DNA of 64,000 nucleotides from Actinomucor elegans (Eukaryota > Mucoromycota > Mucoromycetes > Mucorales > Mucoraceae), in the NCBI GenBank assembly GCA_026027325.1, contig JAMSLZ010000016.1:434001-498000 (forward strand), given 5' to 3'. The position numbers and the translations under genes are program-made. Shown here piece after piece: positions 9,060 through 22,145 of this stretch (position 1 is its first letter; each line of letters opens with the position of its first letter). The notes below the pieces were generated by a model, which was not told where the DNA came from, did no database searches, and worked only from the letters and a program-made list of their open reading frames with translations.

Positions 9060-10459
9060 AAAATTATTCGAGTTCTTTCGGTATTCAGTAATGATACAAA
9101 AGTAACGTACGCCTATAGCATTACCAATTGCATAGTATTCCTGCTGTTGATCTTGTACAATCTCCGATAGCAAGTTTTTAAGAGGATTGTAATAGCTGGA
9201 ATGTACATGTAGCTTCTTTATGATGCAGTGAAGATTTCTTAGTAGATATAATCCAGTATATTGCCATTTTCGAGAACGTGAATCTACAATAAGCAGCTCA
9301 AACATCAAATTAGATTTTAAATTGGACGCAGGAATAGTTTATTATAACGACAAATGCCTTTGATTATTACGAGACATGGATACCTTTGAAGACCATATCT
9401 TTCGTATTGATTTTAAGACTTTAGCAACTAGTTCTATCAAAAAGGTCGAGGTTATGCGCAAGATTGTTGAAAACTTATAGAATTTAGGAGCTAAGAAATC
9501 AAGATGTGATGTTCATGTCTAAGTTTCGTTCTTGTCTGATGGTGAAATGCATTGGACGCGTGTGCTATGCCTACGGATTTAGTGAAGAAAAAAGACTTTA
9601 TAAGAAGGGCTCCATAAGTTTGGGTTGAAATCAATCCCGCTTAGAAGTAGAATTGTACATCTAAATAGTATCCAAGATCAGTACTATTCAAAATTAGATT
9701 TTTTTTATTATTATTATTATCAGACCAAATAGCCCGTTTTAACTTTTCGAAATAAACTCAATTTGATGAATATCTACAGCAATAAAGGGCGTTTTGAAAC
9801 GGAACATCATAAGCTATTTGAATGTATTTTAGTAAAATACAACAACAACAAAAACACACACACACACATAATATCTTTAAAGCTCTAATACTTGTCAATA
9901 TTAATATGAAATTAGGGTATCTAAAAAAAAGTATGCTCTGTCTCATTAATTACTTTAAAATTCCAATTATTTGCTGACACGGAGGCGATTATAAGAGTCG
10001 AAATATTTATATCGAGATGAATAGTGGATCAATTCTGTCATCGGCTACTACGAATAAAGTATCCGCTCTGTGAATGAAACCTTTTAAGTAATAGCTGCGG
10101 ACAGATACTTTTTTGATACGCGCTTTAGTTTTTCTATTACTGGTCTCTGCCCACCCTGACAGATAGTAGTTTTGACTTGGTGCATTTGAATATGTCAAAT
10201 AAAGATGGAAAAGTACTCCTCAAGTACCAAGGCGATATATTAACGAAAAAGAGTTTTATTAAACTTGTTTTGTACAAATATAACGGTGGGGAATGCAAAA
10301 GAGTCTATAGTTCAAAGAGAAATACCTTTTTTCTGTTTGGGGGATGTATTAACTGATTTCAAATGGAAGGGGTAATGATACTTTTTGTGTGAGTGTGTAT
10401 GTAATGATTAGAATATATATATGAATAGATGTTTAAGTATAGGGGAGATTTGGAAGAAA
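9060..10459. other. Non-coding or decayed sequence upstream of NET-gene 3' end
   Basis: It contains short frames only (a 35-codon ATG frame from 9375 and a 63-codon minus-strand frame at 10198-10007) with no recognisable domain. Both may be transposon debris. A CA-rich microsatellite lies near 9855-9868. The last 250 bases are probably the 3' untranslated region of the minus-strand gene that ends at 10460. Confidence 0.4.
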
Positions 10460-12323
10460 CTAACACAGAATATCTATTTCCTCATCGGTATCTTCATTAT
10501 CAGTCATTGATGAACGAACTACTTCTGATATCACTTGTACAGGCAAAGAGCTTTGATGCATAATTGTTTGGTTATCCACAACACCAAAATCCATCTTTTC
10601 TTCGCCATACACAACCAGAGGGCTATCCTCTTCTTCATCATCCTCTTCTCCAGATTCATTATCGGAAGGAGCAAGCATTTCTTCCAATAGTCGACGTTTA
10701 TGAACAGCAGCACGTCTTTTAGGTCTGGATGAAGCTATACTATCAGGGTCTTGAAAGACTGTTACAGAAGAAGATACCACACTGTCATCGTCGACTGTCT
10801 TGCGGCGGTTTCTACTCTTTTTACCAGGGTTTCTTTTCACAGTTTTACTTGATTTTGAAGCCGGCGCAGCAGTTTTTGACAAAGAAGCCATAGACATTGG
10901 ACCACCTGTGGACTTTGACTTAGTCAAAGGCTCATAGTGAAGTGAGTCCTCGTCAGATGATGAACCAGCATCGATATCTTCAGTCAATTCAGCGCGTGTT
11001 TTGGACTTTGGTTTGCGAGGTCTACGTCTACTGCTTGTCTTTTTAGGTACATCTTGTTCGACCAAAGCAGGACGTGTACGGGGACCCTTTTTAGTTGATT
11101 GTTTTTTGATATAATGCTCTACATTGACTGCAGGACCTCCATTTTGTTCTAAAATACAAGCATCAACATAAGATAGTACTTGAACTAATTGCTCGCGTGC
11201 CAAACAGGATAAATCAATCTCTACTTCATCTTCTTGCTGGCTATTTGTCTTTTCAGATGATAGAATAGGTAGGATACCAGGAAGTTTTTCAGGATGAAGG
11301 TGATTGGTGATACGGTCTAATAGAGTTTCTTCAATTTGACGTTTATGCATATACACATAGGCATTGGTGAGCGGTGAAGAAGCACGAGAACGACGGCCAG
11401 GAACAGCTTCCATATCAGAATCAGAGTCAGAAGATGACGAATAGTTGGTACGGCCACGGCTACTCATATTTGCAACAGTAGTTGGGATAACGATATCTTC
11501 TTCTTCTTCTGAATCAGATTCTTCAGATGAAGATGAATCATCACTCGAGTCTTCAGAACTACTGGAATTTCTTCTACGCTTTAAAGCACTGACTGGCATT
11601 CCGGTTTGCTCAATAACTGGCTCTTCCTCTACTTCAAGTATTTCTTCTTCTAATATTTCGGTAATCAAATTTTCTTGCAAAGGTTCCACATATTTATCAT
11701 TTGCAGGCTCAATAGTTGGGCTTATTTGAGCAGAACTATCCGATGGAGAAGAGGCAGAGGATGTGGGTGCACTTAAGTTTAAAGAACCATCATCAGGCGC
11801 TATAATCCAAGGGTTAATTGAGATACACTTATTAGAGAAAATTGTATTGTCATACCAAAAGTAAGTTCGTCGTAGAAATTAGACTGATTCATTTCTTGAG
11901 TGAAATCCAGTTGGTCTTGACCGAGTAAATCTTCAAGCTGCATTGATTGCGCGAGCATTTGAGTATCAAAATCAGGCAGACAGCTGCCATTTTCTCCAGT
12001 CCAAGGTTGTAACCAAGAGTTCATTGATTCCCTTTGTGTAAAAGTCAATATCGACAAACTATCTGCGGAGCTACTCTTTGTAAAGTATACCTCATCATTA
12101 ATTCTTGAACTTCCCCAGTTAAATCTTCTACAGGGACATTGCTGGGCCATTCAGTAGAGTTAGCCAATAGCTGGTTAAACTGTTCATCATTTACAGCTTG
12201 AGCTTCGGAGTCAAGCTTCATACACATGAGAAATCCAGCAGAATAATCTTCGACAGGCGAAGTTTCTCCAGTACAATTAATGTTTGTAGAGGGTTGATGC
12301 GCGATAGTTACTCTGTTATACAT
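10460..12323 (-). CDS. NET-domain protein, probable chromatin factor
   Basis: Three exons (12323-12091, 12031-11856, 11799-10460) give 582 residues. The key feature is at about residues 295-355: LLDRITNHLHPEKLPGILP, then EDEVEIDLSCLAREQLVQVL and SYVDACILEQ. This matches the extra-terminal (NET) domain of BET proteins, where a KLPG motif precedes an acidic EIEID stretch and a final helix. NET domains bind short basic peptides of chromatin regulators. No bromodomain is present. The N-terminus is acidic; residues 205-240 are Ser/Asp/Glu runs; the C-terminal half has several basic AT-hook-like or nuclear-signal patches (RRRPRKPKSKTR, KKSRNRRK, RPKRRAAVHKRR) and ends in an acidic tail. Nuclear location is inferred. 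The start is the first ATG of the open exon. A FAM199X-like domain was considered as an alternative and fits less well. Confidence 0.65.
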
Positions 12324-13302
12324 AGTAAGTCAGTGAAATTCATTAGCTAATTTTTCGGTCGAGTATCCTACCCTCCTAAAGTCATAGTGGTTTACTGTAC
12401 GAAATGGCAAAGTTAAAAGAAGATCGAGGCAAGGTTTGTTACGAGATAATAATAAAAAAAAGTAGTTATTCACTTTATATGTATTCAAGCAGCACCGTTG
12501 CAAAGCGTGTCTTATTATTTAGTAATACGATAATTAGTCGTTATATTGGATAAAGCACACGAAGCGGCTGAATGATCCCTTCTAAAGGTGAAAAACAAAG
12601 GTTTTACTCTAGAGAAAAAAAACTTTCTTGTCATATAGGACAGGAAAAAAAAAAATTTATTCAAGCCCAGAAAAAAGTAACATAACAGTCCCAGAAAAGC
12701 AGTACACTGAACTGTATTACAATGCCTAATGTTTTGATCTGTATCATCTTCAGTAGGCAACCACTAAAATGAACAGTCTTTATATAATACTGCTTTAAGA
12801 GAGAAATAGCGCGATATTAGGTTTCTGGAGAGGAAAACGCAGCCCAATTTTTGTAAATTGCACCAACACTATGTATTGATTCATTGTCATTTGTGCATAT
12901 ACACTTAATTCTGCTTGCTACCTCTATACTATCTCTAATAGCACCTTTTATTATATCTACAATGGACTCTTACTATTTTGATATATACTGTTATTATTTT
13001 AGTTTCATCGATTTCTTAGGCACATAGAAATTGAAAACATGAAACTCACAATGTACTCGACAAAATATTTTACGATCCATTGAATAATATACATGTTCCA
13101 CAGTATTGAAGGATAAAAATATTAGTCTTGGGCAATATATATATATATATATATAAGCTCATTTCATTTCATTGAACTGTGTTTGATAGCTATACATCAA
13201 CTCTAAAAGATCCTAAATCTATCTAAATATATATCATTTTTCTCCCTCTACAGAAAGATATTTCTTCTGTTTTTTTATTGATCTCGTATTATTCGAAAAA
13301 TA
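12324..13302. other. Intergenic region
   Basis: It separates a minus-strand gene from a plus-strand small ORF, so it probably holds both promoters. A TA-dinucleotide run at about 13137-13156 ends in TATAA. No coding or RNA feature is recognised. Confidence 0.5.
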
Positions 13303-13572
13303 ATGAGATTTTTTACCCAGTGGCTATTAACTGCATCAATCACAACATTGTTTTTATCGTGCTTCATATCAATTATATCAATTAATAATTGTGAAATTTC
13401 AGCACTATTGAAAATATATGTTTTTTATGCGTACTTTATAAGTTATCAAGCTTGTTTATTGTTAGTTGTTGCCTTAATTACAAGTTACTTTTTTTTTGTC
13501 GATGAATTTCATCGATTCCTATTCACCAATAAAAGCATCACTGATAATACGTACACTGTTATTACTGTTTAA
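13303..13572 (+). CDS. Small hydrophobic protein, uncharacterised
   Basis: An 89-codon ATG frame for a protein with two strongly hydrophobic stretches: about residues 8-28 (LLTASITTLFLSCFISIISI) and 38-65 (KIYVFYAYFISYQACLLLVV onward). It could be a two-span membrane protein or a secreted precursor with an N-terminal signal and one span. The TATAA-terminated run about 150 bases upstream and a pyrimidine-rich leader fit a real promoter, but base composition alone can create such frames in AT-rich DNA. No family is recognised. Confidence 0.35.
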   Translation: MRFFTQWLLTASITTLFLSCFISIISINNCEISALLKIYVFYAYFISYQACLLLVVALITSYFFFVDEFHRFLFTNKSITDNTYTVITV

Positions 13573-14171
13573 AGCTATGTCTTCTTGTTACTTTTTTGTA
13601 AGGAAATAACATTATTAAAAAATATTTTTGATTTTCTACAAGTGAACTTGTGCATACCAAGCCTTTAGTTACACTAACTGTGGTTTATTTCTTTTTTTTT
13701 TTTTTTTTTTTTTTAAAAATCTACGACTCAGAAAATTAGTTTAGCACATTAATTAACACGAAAGATATGGACTGATTTCGGTTAAATGTCGTATTAGTCT
13801 ACAACTCCTCCATGCTCATAATGAGACTTCACTTGCGATAAAAACCTCATTTTTACTCTAGTGTGTTTGCTCTGTCAAGCAATTTGGAACAGAATTACTA
13901 ACTTCTAACCTACCTTTGCTATATTTGACTTGAAGTTTCAATAGTATTACCACTGGAATCCCTTGAAATATCACACAAATGCAACATTAAATCCTAATAG
14001 ATTAAAAATTAGCGAGGTTGGATTTAATGCCCTGAACTGTTTTAGAAGAAGGCGGCTTGAGAAAAAAATATCTGATCTCAATTTCAAACGATCCAGTAGA
14101 AACTCGACTATAAAAATCCATTGCTTCGCTCATCGAAAACTGCGATTATACCCTTTTTCTTTTCTACAAGT
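13573..14171. other. Intergenic region upstream of GGT-like gene
   Basis: It contains a 24-nt T run at about 13690-13714. A 70-codon frame at 13963-14175 overlaps the first exon of the next gene in another frame and is not called. No other feature is seen. Confidence 0.4.
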
Positions 14172-16605
14172 ATGACCGCACACGTATTACCGTTTATTTC
14201 TCGTCGTTCAACTGTATATGGCACTCATGCCATGGTTTCCAGCTCGTAAGTACTTATTAAATGACAAAGAATATTTAACTAATAGTAACTTTTGCAAAGA
14301 CAACCGTTGGCTACTCAGGCTGGTATTGAGATATTGAAAAAAGGCGGAAATGCAGCGGTAAGTTTATTTTCTATCTTGTAAGTCTAGTTTATAACTCATG
14401 TCTTTTTGATAGGATGCTGCAGTTGCTGTTGGTAATTATGCAAGTGACAAATATTGAATGTACTGTTAATAACCCCCTCTCTTTTTTTCAGCTTCTGCGT
14501 TGAACGTTACAGGTATTACTTCAATATTCAAGAATGAGCAAACATGAAATACTGAACCAGTTTTTCTCTCTTTCAAATGGCAGAGCCAGGATCAACTGGT
14601 ATTGGAGGCGATGCTTTTTGCTTGTTTTATGATGCCAAATCTCGAACAGTAAAAGGAATTAATGGCTCGGGAAGGTATGTCAACACGTAAAATGATACCA
14701 TATTGGCATGCTTTTTGCTAATTGATTAATTCAAAAAAGGACTCCTGCTGCACTCACTTTGAGCCACCTTCGTACTGAAGCCGGCATTTCGGGTCAGGCA
14801 TTGCCTAGTGGCAGTGTTCATGCTGTTACTGTACCTGGAGCTGCTGCAGCTTGGGTAGATACTGTAAAGAACTTTGGATCGGGCAAAGTCGACCTTCTGA
14901 CCATTCTCACGCCAGCGATAGACTTGGCCGAACAAGGGTAATCATTTATATAGATTGTAATACAATCAACTAACAAAACTTTCAGGTTCCCAGTATCACA
15001 TATTTCAGCCAATGGTGTAACGTATTCTATTATTCGCAATAAAGTTCGTTGGACTAATGATGAAGTTATTAGTGGAAGGCCGAAGCAAAAAAGCTGGCCG
15101 AAAAGAATCCCAACCAAAAACCTAATGAATGGTTGATTGATAATGAGCGTGCGCCCAAAGAAGGCGAGATGATGACTGTACCTACCCTTGCAGAGTAAGT
15201 TATTTACAATAATGTAAAGCATTTTAATAAACAGAGCCATAACTAGAACCTTCCGAACACTCGGTGTTGAAGGCAAAAAGGGTTTCTATCAAGGACGGAT
15301 TGCTGACGCTATCATTGATGCACTTCAATCTCGAGGAAGCTTAATGACTTTGGATGATCTCGCTAAGCATTCGTCAGAACTGCTTGAACCTATCTCTCTT
15401 GATTATCATGACTGGACTGTCTGGGAAATTCCTCCTAATGGACAAGGTATTACTACTCTAATTGCTCTTGGTATCATTGAAGCTTTAGAAGAGGCTGGTA
15501 GAATTGATTTTGCAAAGATCGAGCATAATTCTGCAGAGTACATTCATGTCGTTACTGAAGTTTTACGTATTGCTTTTGCTGATTCAAGATACTATGTTGC
15601 TGATCCTGATGTAGAGCATGTGCCAACAAAAGAGCTTTTAAGCAAGGTACATCAAAGAAAAAAAAAACACGGTATAATATATTCTTCAACTAATGATAAG
15701 TAACTAGAAATATCTTCGAGAACGTGCCAAATTGGTTAACCTAGATTATAGAAACAACGATATTGCTAGAGGCTATCCTGATGAAAATGGCAATACTGTC
15801 TATTTTTCAGTCGTTGATGAAGAAGGAAATGCCTGTAGTTTTATTGTAATGTACCCTTTGATCTATCTCAAATGCAACTAGCTTAATAACTAACTAATTT
15901 CTGTTATAGAACTCTACTTTTATGCATTTTGGGGTAAGTTTAAATTATTGATCCGCTATGTTATGGATTTAACTTTTTTTTTAGTCACATATTATTGCTG
16001 ACAATACTGGTGTAGTATTGCATAATCGAGCCTGCAATTTTGTATTAATCGAGAATCATCCTAACTGCATTGGTCCTAGCAAAAGACCTTACCACACAAT
16101 AATCCCTTCAATGATCACACGCAAGACGGATAATGGACATGATCTTGAAGCTTGTTTTGGAGGTATGAACCCACTGTTGATAGCTTAAAAAAAAACGAAT
16201 TAAATTAACTCATTCATTCGACTAGTGATGGGTGCTTTCATGCAACCTCAGGGTCAAGTTCAAGTGATTCTCAACATGAAGCATTATCAGTCAAATCCTC
16301 AACATGCTCTTGATCTCCCTCGCCTCTGTGTTGCACCTCCTAAAGGAAACCCTGGCGTCTCTGCCAATGCTTATTCATTCACAGAGGTCACTCAATCTGT
16401 CATTTATTTGGAAGAAGGCATCACAGAGTCTGCCATCGCAGGTTTAGAGGCCAAAGGACACATTTGCTACACTCTACACAATCATGAACGTGCTATGTTT
16501 GGTCGTGGTCAAGTCATTCTCTCCAAGATTGACGCTAGAACTGGAAAACGAGTGCTTGCAGCTGGTAGTGATCCTCGAGGCGATGGCTGTGCTTTTGGTT
16601 GGTAA
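14172..16605 (+). CDS. Gamma-glutamyltranspeptidase-like Ntn hydrolase, with a 1-nt frameshift
   Basis: Twelve exons: 14172-14245, 14300-14357, 14413-14431, 14492-14512, 14584-14674, 14740-14937, 14986-15194, 15235-15646, 15708-15845, 15910-15933, 15985-16162, 16226-16605. The product of about 600 residues belongs to the GGT/cephalosporin acylase family, which hydrolyses or transfers gamma-glutamyl groups. Markers are [36 protein letters not shown], the autoprocessing site with nucleophile Thr391 in [23 protein letters not shown], and [13 protein letters not shown]. No signal peptide is evident, so a cytosolic acylase-type member is likely. Three exons are only 19, 21 and 24 nt, and one intron is 40 nt. 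In exon 7 the frame breaks at 15076-15077: one base appears missing between VISG and AEAKKLAEK. Every other junction keeps frame, so this is either a recent null mutation or an assembly error. Confidence 0.88.
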
Positions 16606-16870
16606 TAAAAATGACCTTGTTTTTTTTCACCTTCTTTGCTCATGTACCCCTATCCTAACCATCCAAATGTATTGCTTCATAACGTTAAAGGCATTCAAAA
16701 CAGTTATTGTAATCTTTATATATGTATATGTATATATATAACGCATCTTCAGTCTTTTTATTTGTTCTGTGGGATAACGTTCAAGTCTTTTTGTAATACG
16801 AGATTGGCTTTTGTTAAGAAATTTATTTCTTCTACAAGAATTGAAACAAATGTTAGTATGAGCTCACTAT

Positions 16871-17580
16871 TCAAACATTTACTTTGGATTTTACCTTGTT
16901 GGCCTCCTCCTCAGCCTTTTGACGAGCACGCTTCTCACGTTGACCGAGAGTACGGGCAGCAGAACGAGCATAACGGAGAGTCATGTAAGCATCGGTCTTC
17001 TTCTCCTCGGCAGTGATAGCACGAGCTTCAGGACCAGCAGGGAGTTGTTCAACGGGGAAGAGAGGACCACGGAGTTGAACAGCAGAGGCGACCTCGGCAG
17101 CTTCAGCATCACCCTTCTTGGCCATACCAGCCTTACGAGGGAAAACAATGAGCTTAGCCTTGTAAGCCTTCAAACGTTGAACGTTAAGTTGGAGAGACTC
17201 GTTGGACTTGTTGCGACGACGGAAATCGACGGCAATACCAATGGAACGGGCTTGCTTGCGAGCAACACCAGCTTCCTATAATGTTTAACTGAATTAATGC
17301 CTCCATCTCCCAAATTGCTTTTTTTTTTATTTACCTTGAGTTCTTCAAGAGTGAAACCACGGCCAGATCTCAACTTCATGTTGTAACGGATAGTAGGACA
17401 ACGAACAGCAGGACGCAAAAGACCGTCAATGGGTCTGGGAGCAATACGACCAGCCTTTTGGACACGTGCGATTCTTCTGGACTTCTTGCGACCGGCTTGA
17501 TCGAACCAAGTCTTAACGCGACGGTCCCATTGCTTGCGGAAATGCTGGTTAGGCAATTGGTTGTTGTGCTTCAAAACCAT
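16871..17580 (-). CDS. RPL13: 60S ribosomal protein eL13 (L13)
   Basis: Two exons, 17580-17335 and 17275-16871, encode 216 residues. The protein is a structural component of the large cytosolic ribosomal subunit. The N-terminus [18 protein letters not shown], the [16 protein letters not shown] segment, [32 protein letters not shown] and [20 protein letters not shown] are hallmark eL13 sequences in the expected order, and the length is normal. The single intron (59 nt) splits the gene at an exact codon boundary. Codon use is more biased than in neighbouring genes (repeated AAG, GTC, CGT), as expected for a highly expressed gene. It is convergent with the GGT-like gene; the stop codons lie about 265 bases apart. 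Confidence 0.97.
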
Positions 17581-20500
17581 GGTCTGTTCATGTCGAATAA
17601 TGTTGAATTGAAAAGTTGATATAGAGAGAAAGAAAAAAAAGTTAGTGTCAAATAAACCTTCACATGCGTTCATCCAAACAAAAAATAAAATAAGCCATGC
17701 ATCATTTATCTTTACAGATACATCCGTCCATGGTCAATATGTTTATCTTGTTTGGATGCTGTATCAGGACTCTTTATACATACGTAAGGATTACCAGTGA
17801 GGGGGAAAGAGAAAGACTACACTGAGGACATGCTGTTCGAAGCACCAAAACGTTAATTTTGAATATCCGATAAGCATTCCCGGACTGATACTCTCTGATC
17901 GGACTAAGTCACACAAGGTAAACATTGCGGACCGAGCGATATATCATTTTGTATTCAAAGGCCTTCCTCAAAGATCAATTGCTTCACCTATTATACGTTA
18001 CTTGCCTAGTTGCCTAGACTAGCAAAAAGCTTAATTGATACTATAATAAAGAGTTTTAGGATATGTAATTACCGTTTTTCTGCCGTTTACTCTCATATTT
18101 TCCATCAGTTCGATTAGTATACACAATTTACTTTTTATTAACAACTGTACATAAAATATTTACCATATTGTAGACAAACGAAAGTATTTTCTGAATGCAA
18201 AAGGTCGCTTTGAGTATCGATTATTTTCCAGATTGGACAATTGAGCAAGCTTAGCTAAAGATTAGTAGAAATGTTCATGATTTGTAGATCTTGATCTCGA
18301 TCCAATATCAGTCGGATTAGGATTCCAAGCTCACAATGAGGTTTTAAGGCTATATAATCAAATTAATAAAATTTCAATTCTTTCGTTGCAGCAAATATCA
18401 AGTACATGCCTGTTAATTTGTGCAGCCTTTATTAGGCCAAATCAATGCTTACTTTTCTCTCTTACTTAAACGCTTTGGCTTCAATAATACTGCAATCAAC
18501 ATGGTGCACGAGAAATGGTGATATATGATTGGGAGCAAGAGTTTCTATAAAAAATGCTGAGGTCTATCATCAAATGCGTTATTACTCGTTGGTTTGATAC
18601 AAACAGCGATTGAAAATGATTTTTGCTATTGTATTAGCGAATCTAGGTTAAATTCGTCAATATAGCAGACGATACTATTCAAATCCGATTTAGCTGGAGT
18701 CCTTCTATAGTCATATTTTGCAGTCTATATAGCGTTACCTTATAATATATCCATCGTACTATAATCAAACACATCTTAATAAATGAGTTAGCTCATTATA
18801 GGCATATGCAAGCCATCAAATATGTCATTTGATCATCAGTGAAAAGGTCTGTTGATTTTCAGACCTAATCTATGTAAAAACATATATTTGGTACTCATTT
18901 ACTAAAATACAATATAGTCATAGTACTGTAATAAAATAACAGTTTTAATAGATGTAATAGTTTTTAAAAAGAATAGGTAATTTCAGAAAAAAAAAGAAAT
19001 GATTGCAACATTTACTCTAAATCACTAAACTTTTTTTTAATGAGGCATAAAATAAACTCTTTAGAGGTGTAATCTCTAATAATCTCAGATAATACAAGTA
19101 CAAAAGTATGTAAATGTGCTGTTATTTTATGAAACACATGAAAAAAAAAGTGGAGGAAAATCGGCTTTTTATCAAAGGAAACTGTGGGTGTACAAAAATA
19201 GATGTTCTATACATATTATTAGGTTTACGGTGTAATTTCACATAAATTTTGCTCTTTCTTTTTTGTATATTTGAGCGTTTTTGCTATTCAACAATCAGTT
19301 CAAGGACATTAAAATTTCATTCACAATCTCAGGCAACAGCAACAACAGCAATAATAATAATATCTAGTTATTAAATCATCGGTCGCCAATGAGAGGCACC
19401 TAATACGCAGAGCCGATTGAGTGCGGAATTTTAGTTGTTTTTACTACCTGAGGTGAATTTTTGATTCTAAATGAACTTTGATGCCTTTTAACTGATTTTT
19501 TTTGGAATAATAAACAAGTATAAATACTCCAAAGTATACTAACAAGAACTTGTATAATAAGAAACTTCATATCGAACAGCATAAAGAACGTTTTGTATTA
19601 CATCAACCATACAGAGTTAATTGTGATGAGCCGATTTTCCCTTACTTTTTTTATACGTCTTTACATAAACTCATGTGTTCCATATACTAAAAAAAAAGAA
19701 AACAACTACAGTTGCATGCTTTTGTACTTACATTGTCTATTTTACAATCCAATGTGCATTTGAAAATTCCGTATTCGTGCTCCGCAAAAAAAGGAAACTT
19801 GGAATATACCACACATTTGTAGCATTTTAGCGATCGGCAATAAAGACTGTGCATTATATAAAATATAGCTCAAATTCATTTGTACAGTTAACATGAGTTA
19901 TCTGTTAAATTTCAATAGATACAGCAGAACAATAATGCAATGTGACGTTTGACAGGAATTAGTTGAAGATCTATCGATTATTGGATTCAGTTTATATAAG
20001 AAGTATGTATTTTACAGCCAATTACCAAGTTACAGTATCCTTACAGTACTTGGTCAAATAATGGTTCTAATAGATACAATGGCTTTATTCTAAACATATA
20101 CCTGTTATCAGACATAACATTAAACCAATCGATGACGGAATATAAAGGCGTTGAACAATTTCAAAGACTGGCGAGAAAGGGAGTGTTACCAGGTATAAAT
20201 TTTTTCTATGTTCCACATAGAAATGACTTTTCAGGACACAGCTTCTAAGTAATATAAGTTCAGTATATCTGAAAGTATGCAAGTATATTTTTGTTGAGCT
20301 TTATTATCATGCATAAAATACTCGAGCTAAGGTTGCACATAAAGGACGCAAGAATTGGCCTTTATATCAAAAATAATTCTATCAATTTGAAAAGAAGCAT
20401 GAAATGCCATTTATACTATGCAGTACGCAATTAAATCGTGGACAAATGTTGTTTAGTATAATGCTTTTGACTCTGGAAATATTTTTATTATTCATACATT

Positions 20501-22145
20501 GAATTAAAAGTTTGATTCCGAATTTGAGCCTCCAGCATCGGTATATTAAATCCCCATGCTCCAATAAAAAAAGCATACCCTGGAGGCCATGCCACGTATC
20601 TTAATTCCCTCGACACAGCTGTTTTACAACATGTGTATATATAGGCCAACAACATTATAACCAATGCCTGAATAAGGTTAAAAACGAACAGATGCGCTCA
20701 CATGCAGATACAAAATGATACGAAGGAATAGAACATTTTGACGCAATACATCAATCATAAGGATCAAAGCCGGTTGATTCCGAACAGTAAATTGTCGACT
20801 TTTTTTTACACATAAGGCCCTTTATATAAACTACGGATCGGTCGGATCAGATTTGAGGCTTGTCATATGAAAAATAAAATAAAGGAGGACAAGGTACCTT
20901 GAGTTTGAAAGAATTATCATCCGAGGATTACCTAATGATCAGTAAATGATCTTTACTCTCGCCACTTTCATCTTGCCCACTAACTATTATTGAATAGTAG
21001 GTCCATGCTTCTTCTGAGCTGGATAAACCTTTCTTGAACAGCGCATCATGGTACAATGTCGTGGAACCTCAAAGCTAAATACAATAAATTCGTATATACC
21101 TTTGACATCTTTGTCATCTAAACCCTCGTCATCGATATAGGAAAAAAAATCGTTCGACTTTGCCCTGTAAGTACAAAATGTAAGGGAATGTTGGAGAAGA
21201 CGTCATCAGTAGTAGTAAATGAATAGGCGATAATCCTTATAGTTAGCGTATAGCCTGTATCAACGTGTTAAGGGAAATGAGGTGATAATTCTAGAGATCT
21301 ATAGTCTAATCTAGTCTCTCATATTGAGACCTACATTACGAGCTTTGGCAATTCGTAGCTGCATTAAAAATCGGCCAGTCAATAGAGACCCTATTTGTAC
21401 CTGCGTTTCATTTAACAAAAAAGCTATGCATAGGTATATGCTGCAGAGATGCTTCATTGGTACTACTTGAACGTTCTTGATTTGCAGAAAACATAGTGAA
21501 TCACATGGATATAAAGTGATGCTTCATTACTCTTTTCAATGTAAGACTATCTAGTTTTTCTTGGCAGAAAATGAAGATTTATAGAGATAGGACCCTGCTT
21601 ATAACCAAGGGATAGCTTAATGAAGTAACCTAGAGATTAAAATAGTGAGAAACCTTTTTTTTTTTTTTTTTTTTTTTTCAAAGGCGCCGTCCAAAGAAGC
21701 TAGGTTTCATTTAGGGATGTTACCTTTTCTCTCAAATACATGAAACCGTATGCAGAGTACCAATCCATCAATGAAAAGGTGATGTTTTGTTAACTTACCA
21801 CAATACACAATATAAGCGAGCGATCTTTTGATATTAATAAAAGGCGGGTTAATACGGAAAATCCAGTACAAAAAAGTCTCTTTTTTCTTACTACTCTCGC
21901 AAGAACGAATCATTCAAAAGCGGGATTCAAGTAGCAGCTCTTTTGTAGACTGGCCGTGTGGGGCAATGTACACTATTGGCTGTGTTGTAGGTGAGTAGGA
22001 TTCAAAACAAGCTGAGTTAGCAAGTTCAATCCCGCGTGATCCCAATTTTTGACTGGTTTCATTGCTTTTTAAATAAAAAGGTGCGGGAATACGCAGAAAA
22101 GAAATATTGCCCTTTTTTCTTGCAAAGTCCCTTAGATCTTATATA
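17581..22145. other. Gene-poor interval
   Basis: About 4.5 kb with no supportable gene. The first few hundred bases should contain the eL13 promoter. Open frames are all 60-70 codons, AT-driven and without domains. One clear copy of a dispersed repeat lies at about 20035-20125 and a possible reverse-oriented copy at 18277-18330. A T23 tract lies at about 21657-21679. A B-box-like string near 22019 lacks tRNA pairing. Confidence 0.5.
20035..20125 (+). repeat. Dispersed repeat copy
   Basis: It shares an ordered set of words with copies at 39, 49, 59 and 63 kb: GGTCAAATAATGGTTCTAAT, CTTTATTCTAAACATATACC, then ATAACATTAAACCAATCGAT. It is diverged from the consensus core GACATTAAACCGAGATCGAT. Confidence 0.6.

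Noticed and set aside
14818..15276. 152-codon minus-strand frame overlapping the GGT-like gene
   Set aside because: It is the antisense shadow of exons 6-8 and contains no recognisable domain.
22000..22050. B-box-like string (AGTTCAATCCCG) suggesting a tRNA
   Set aside because: No matching T-stem pairing, no A box at the right distance and no acceptor stem; treated as chance.
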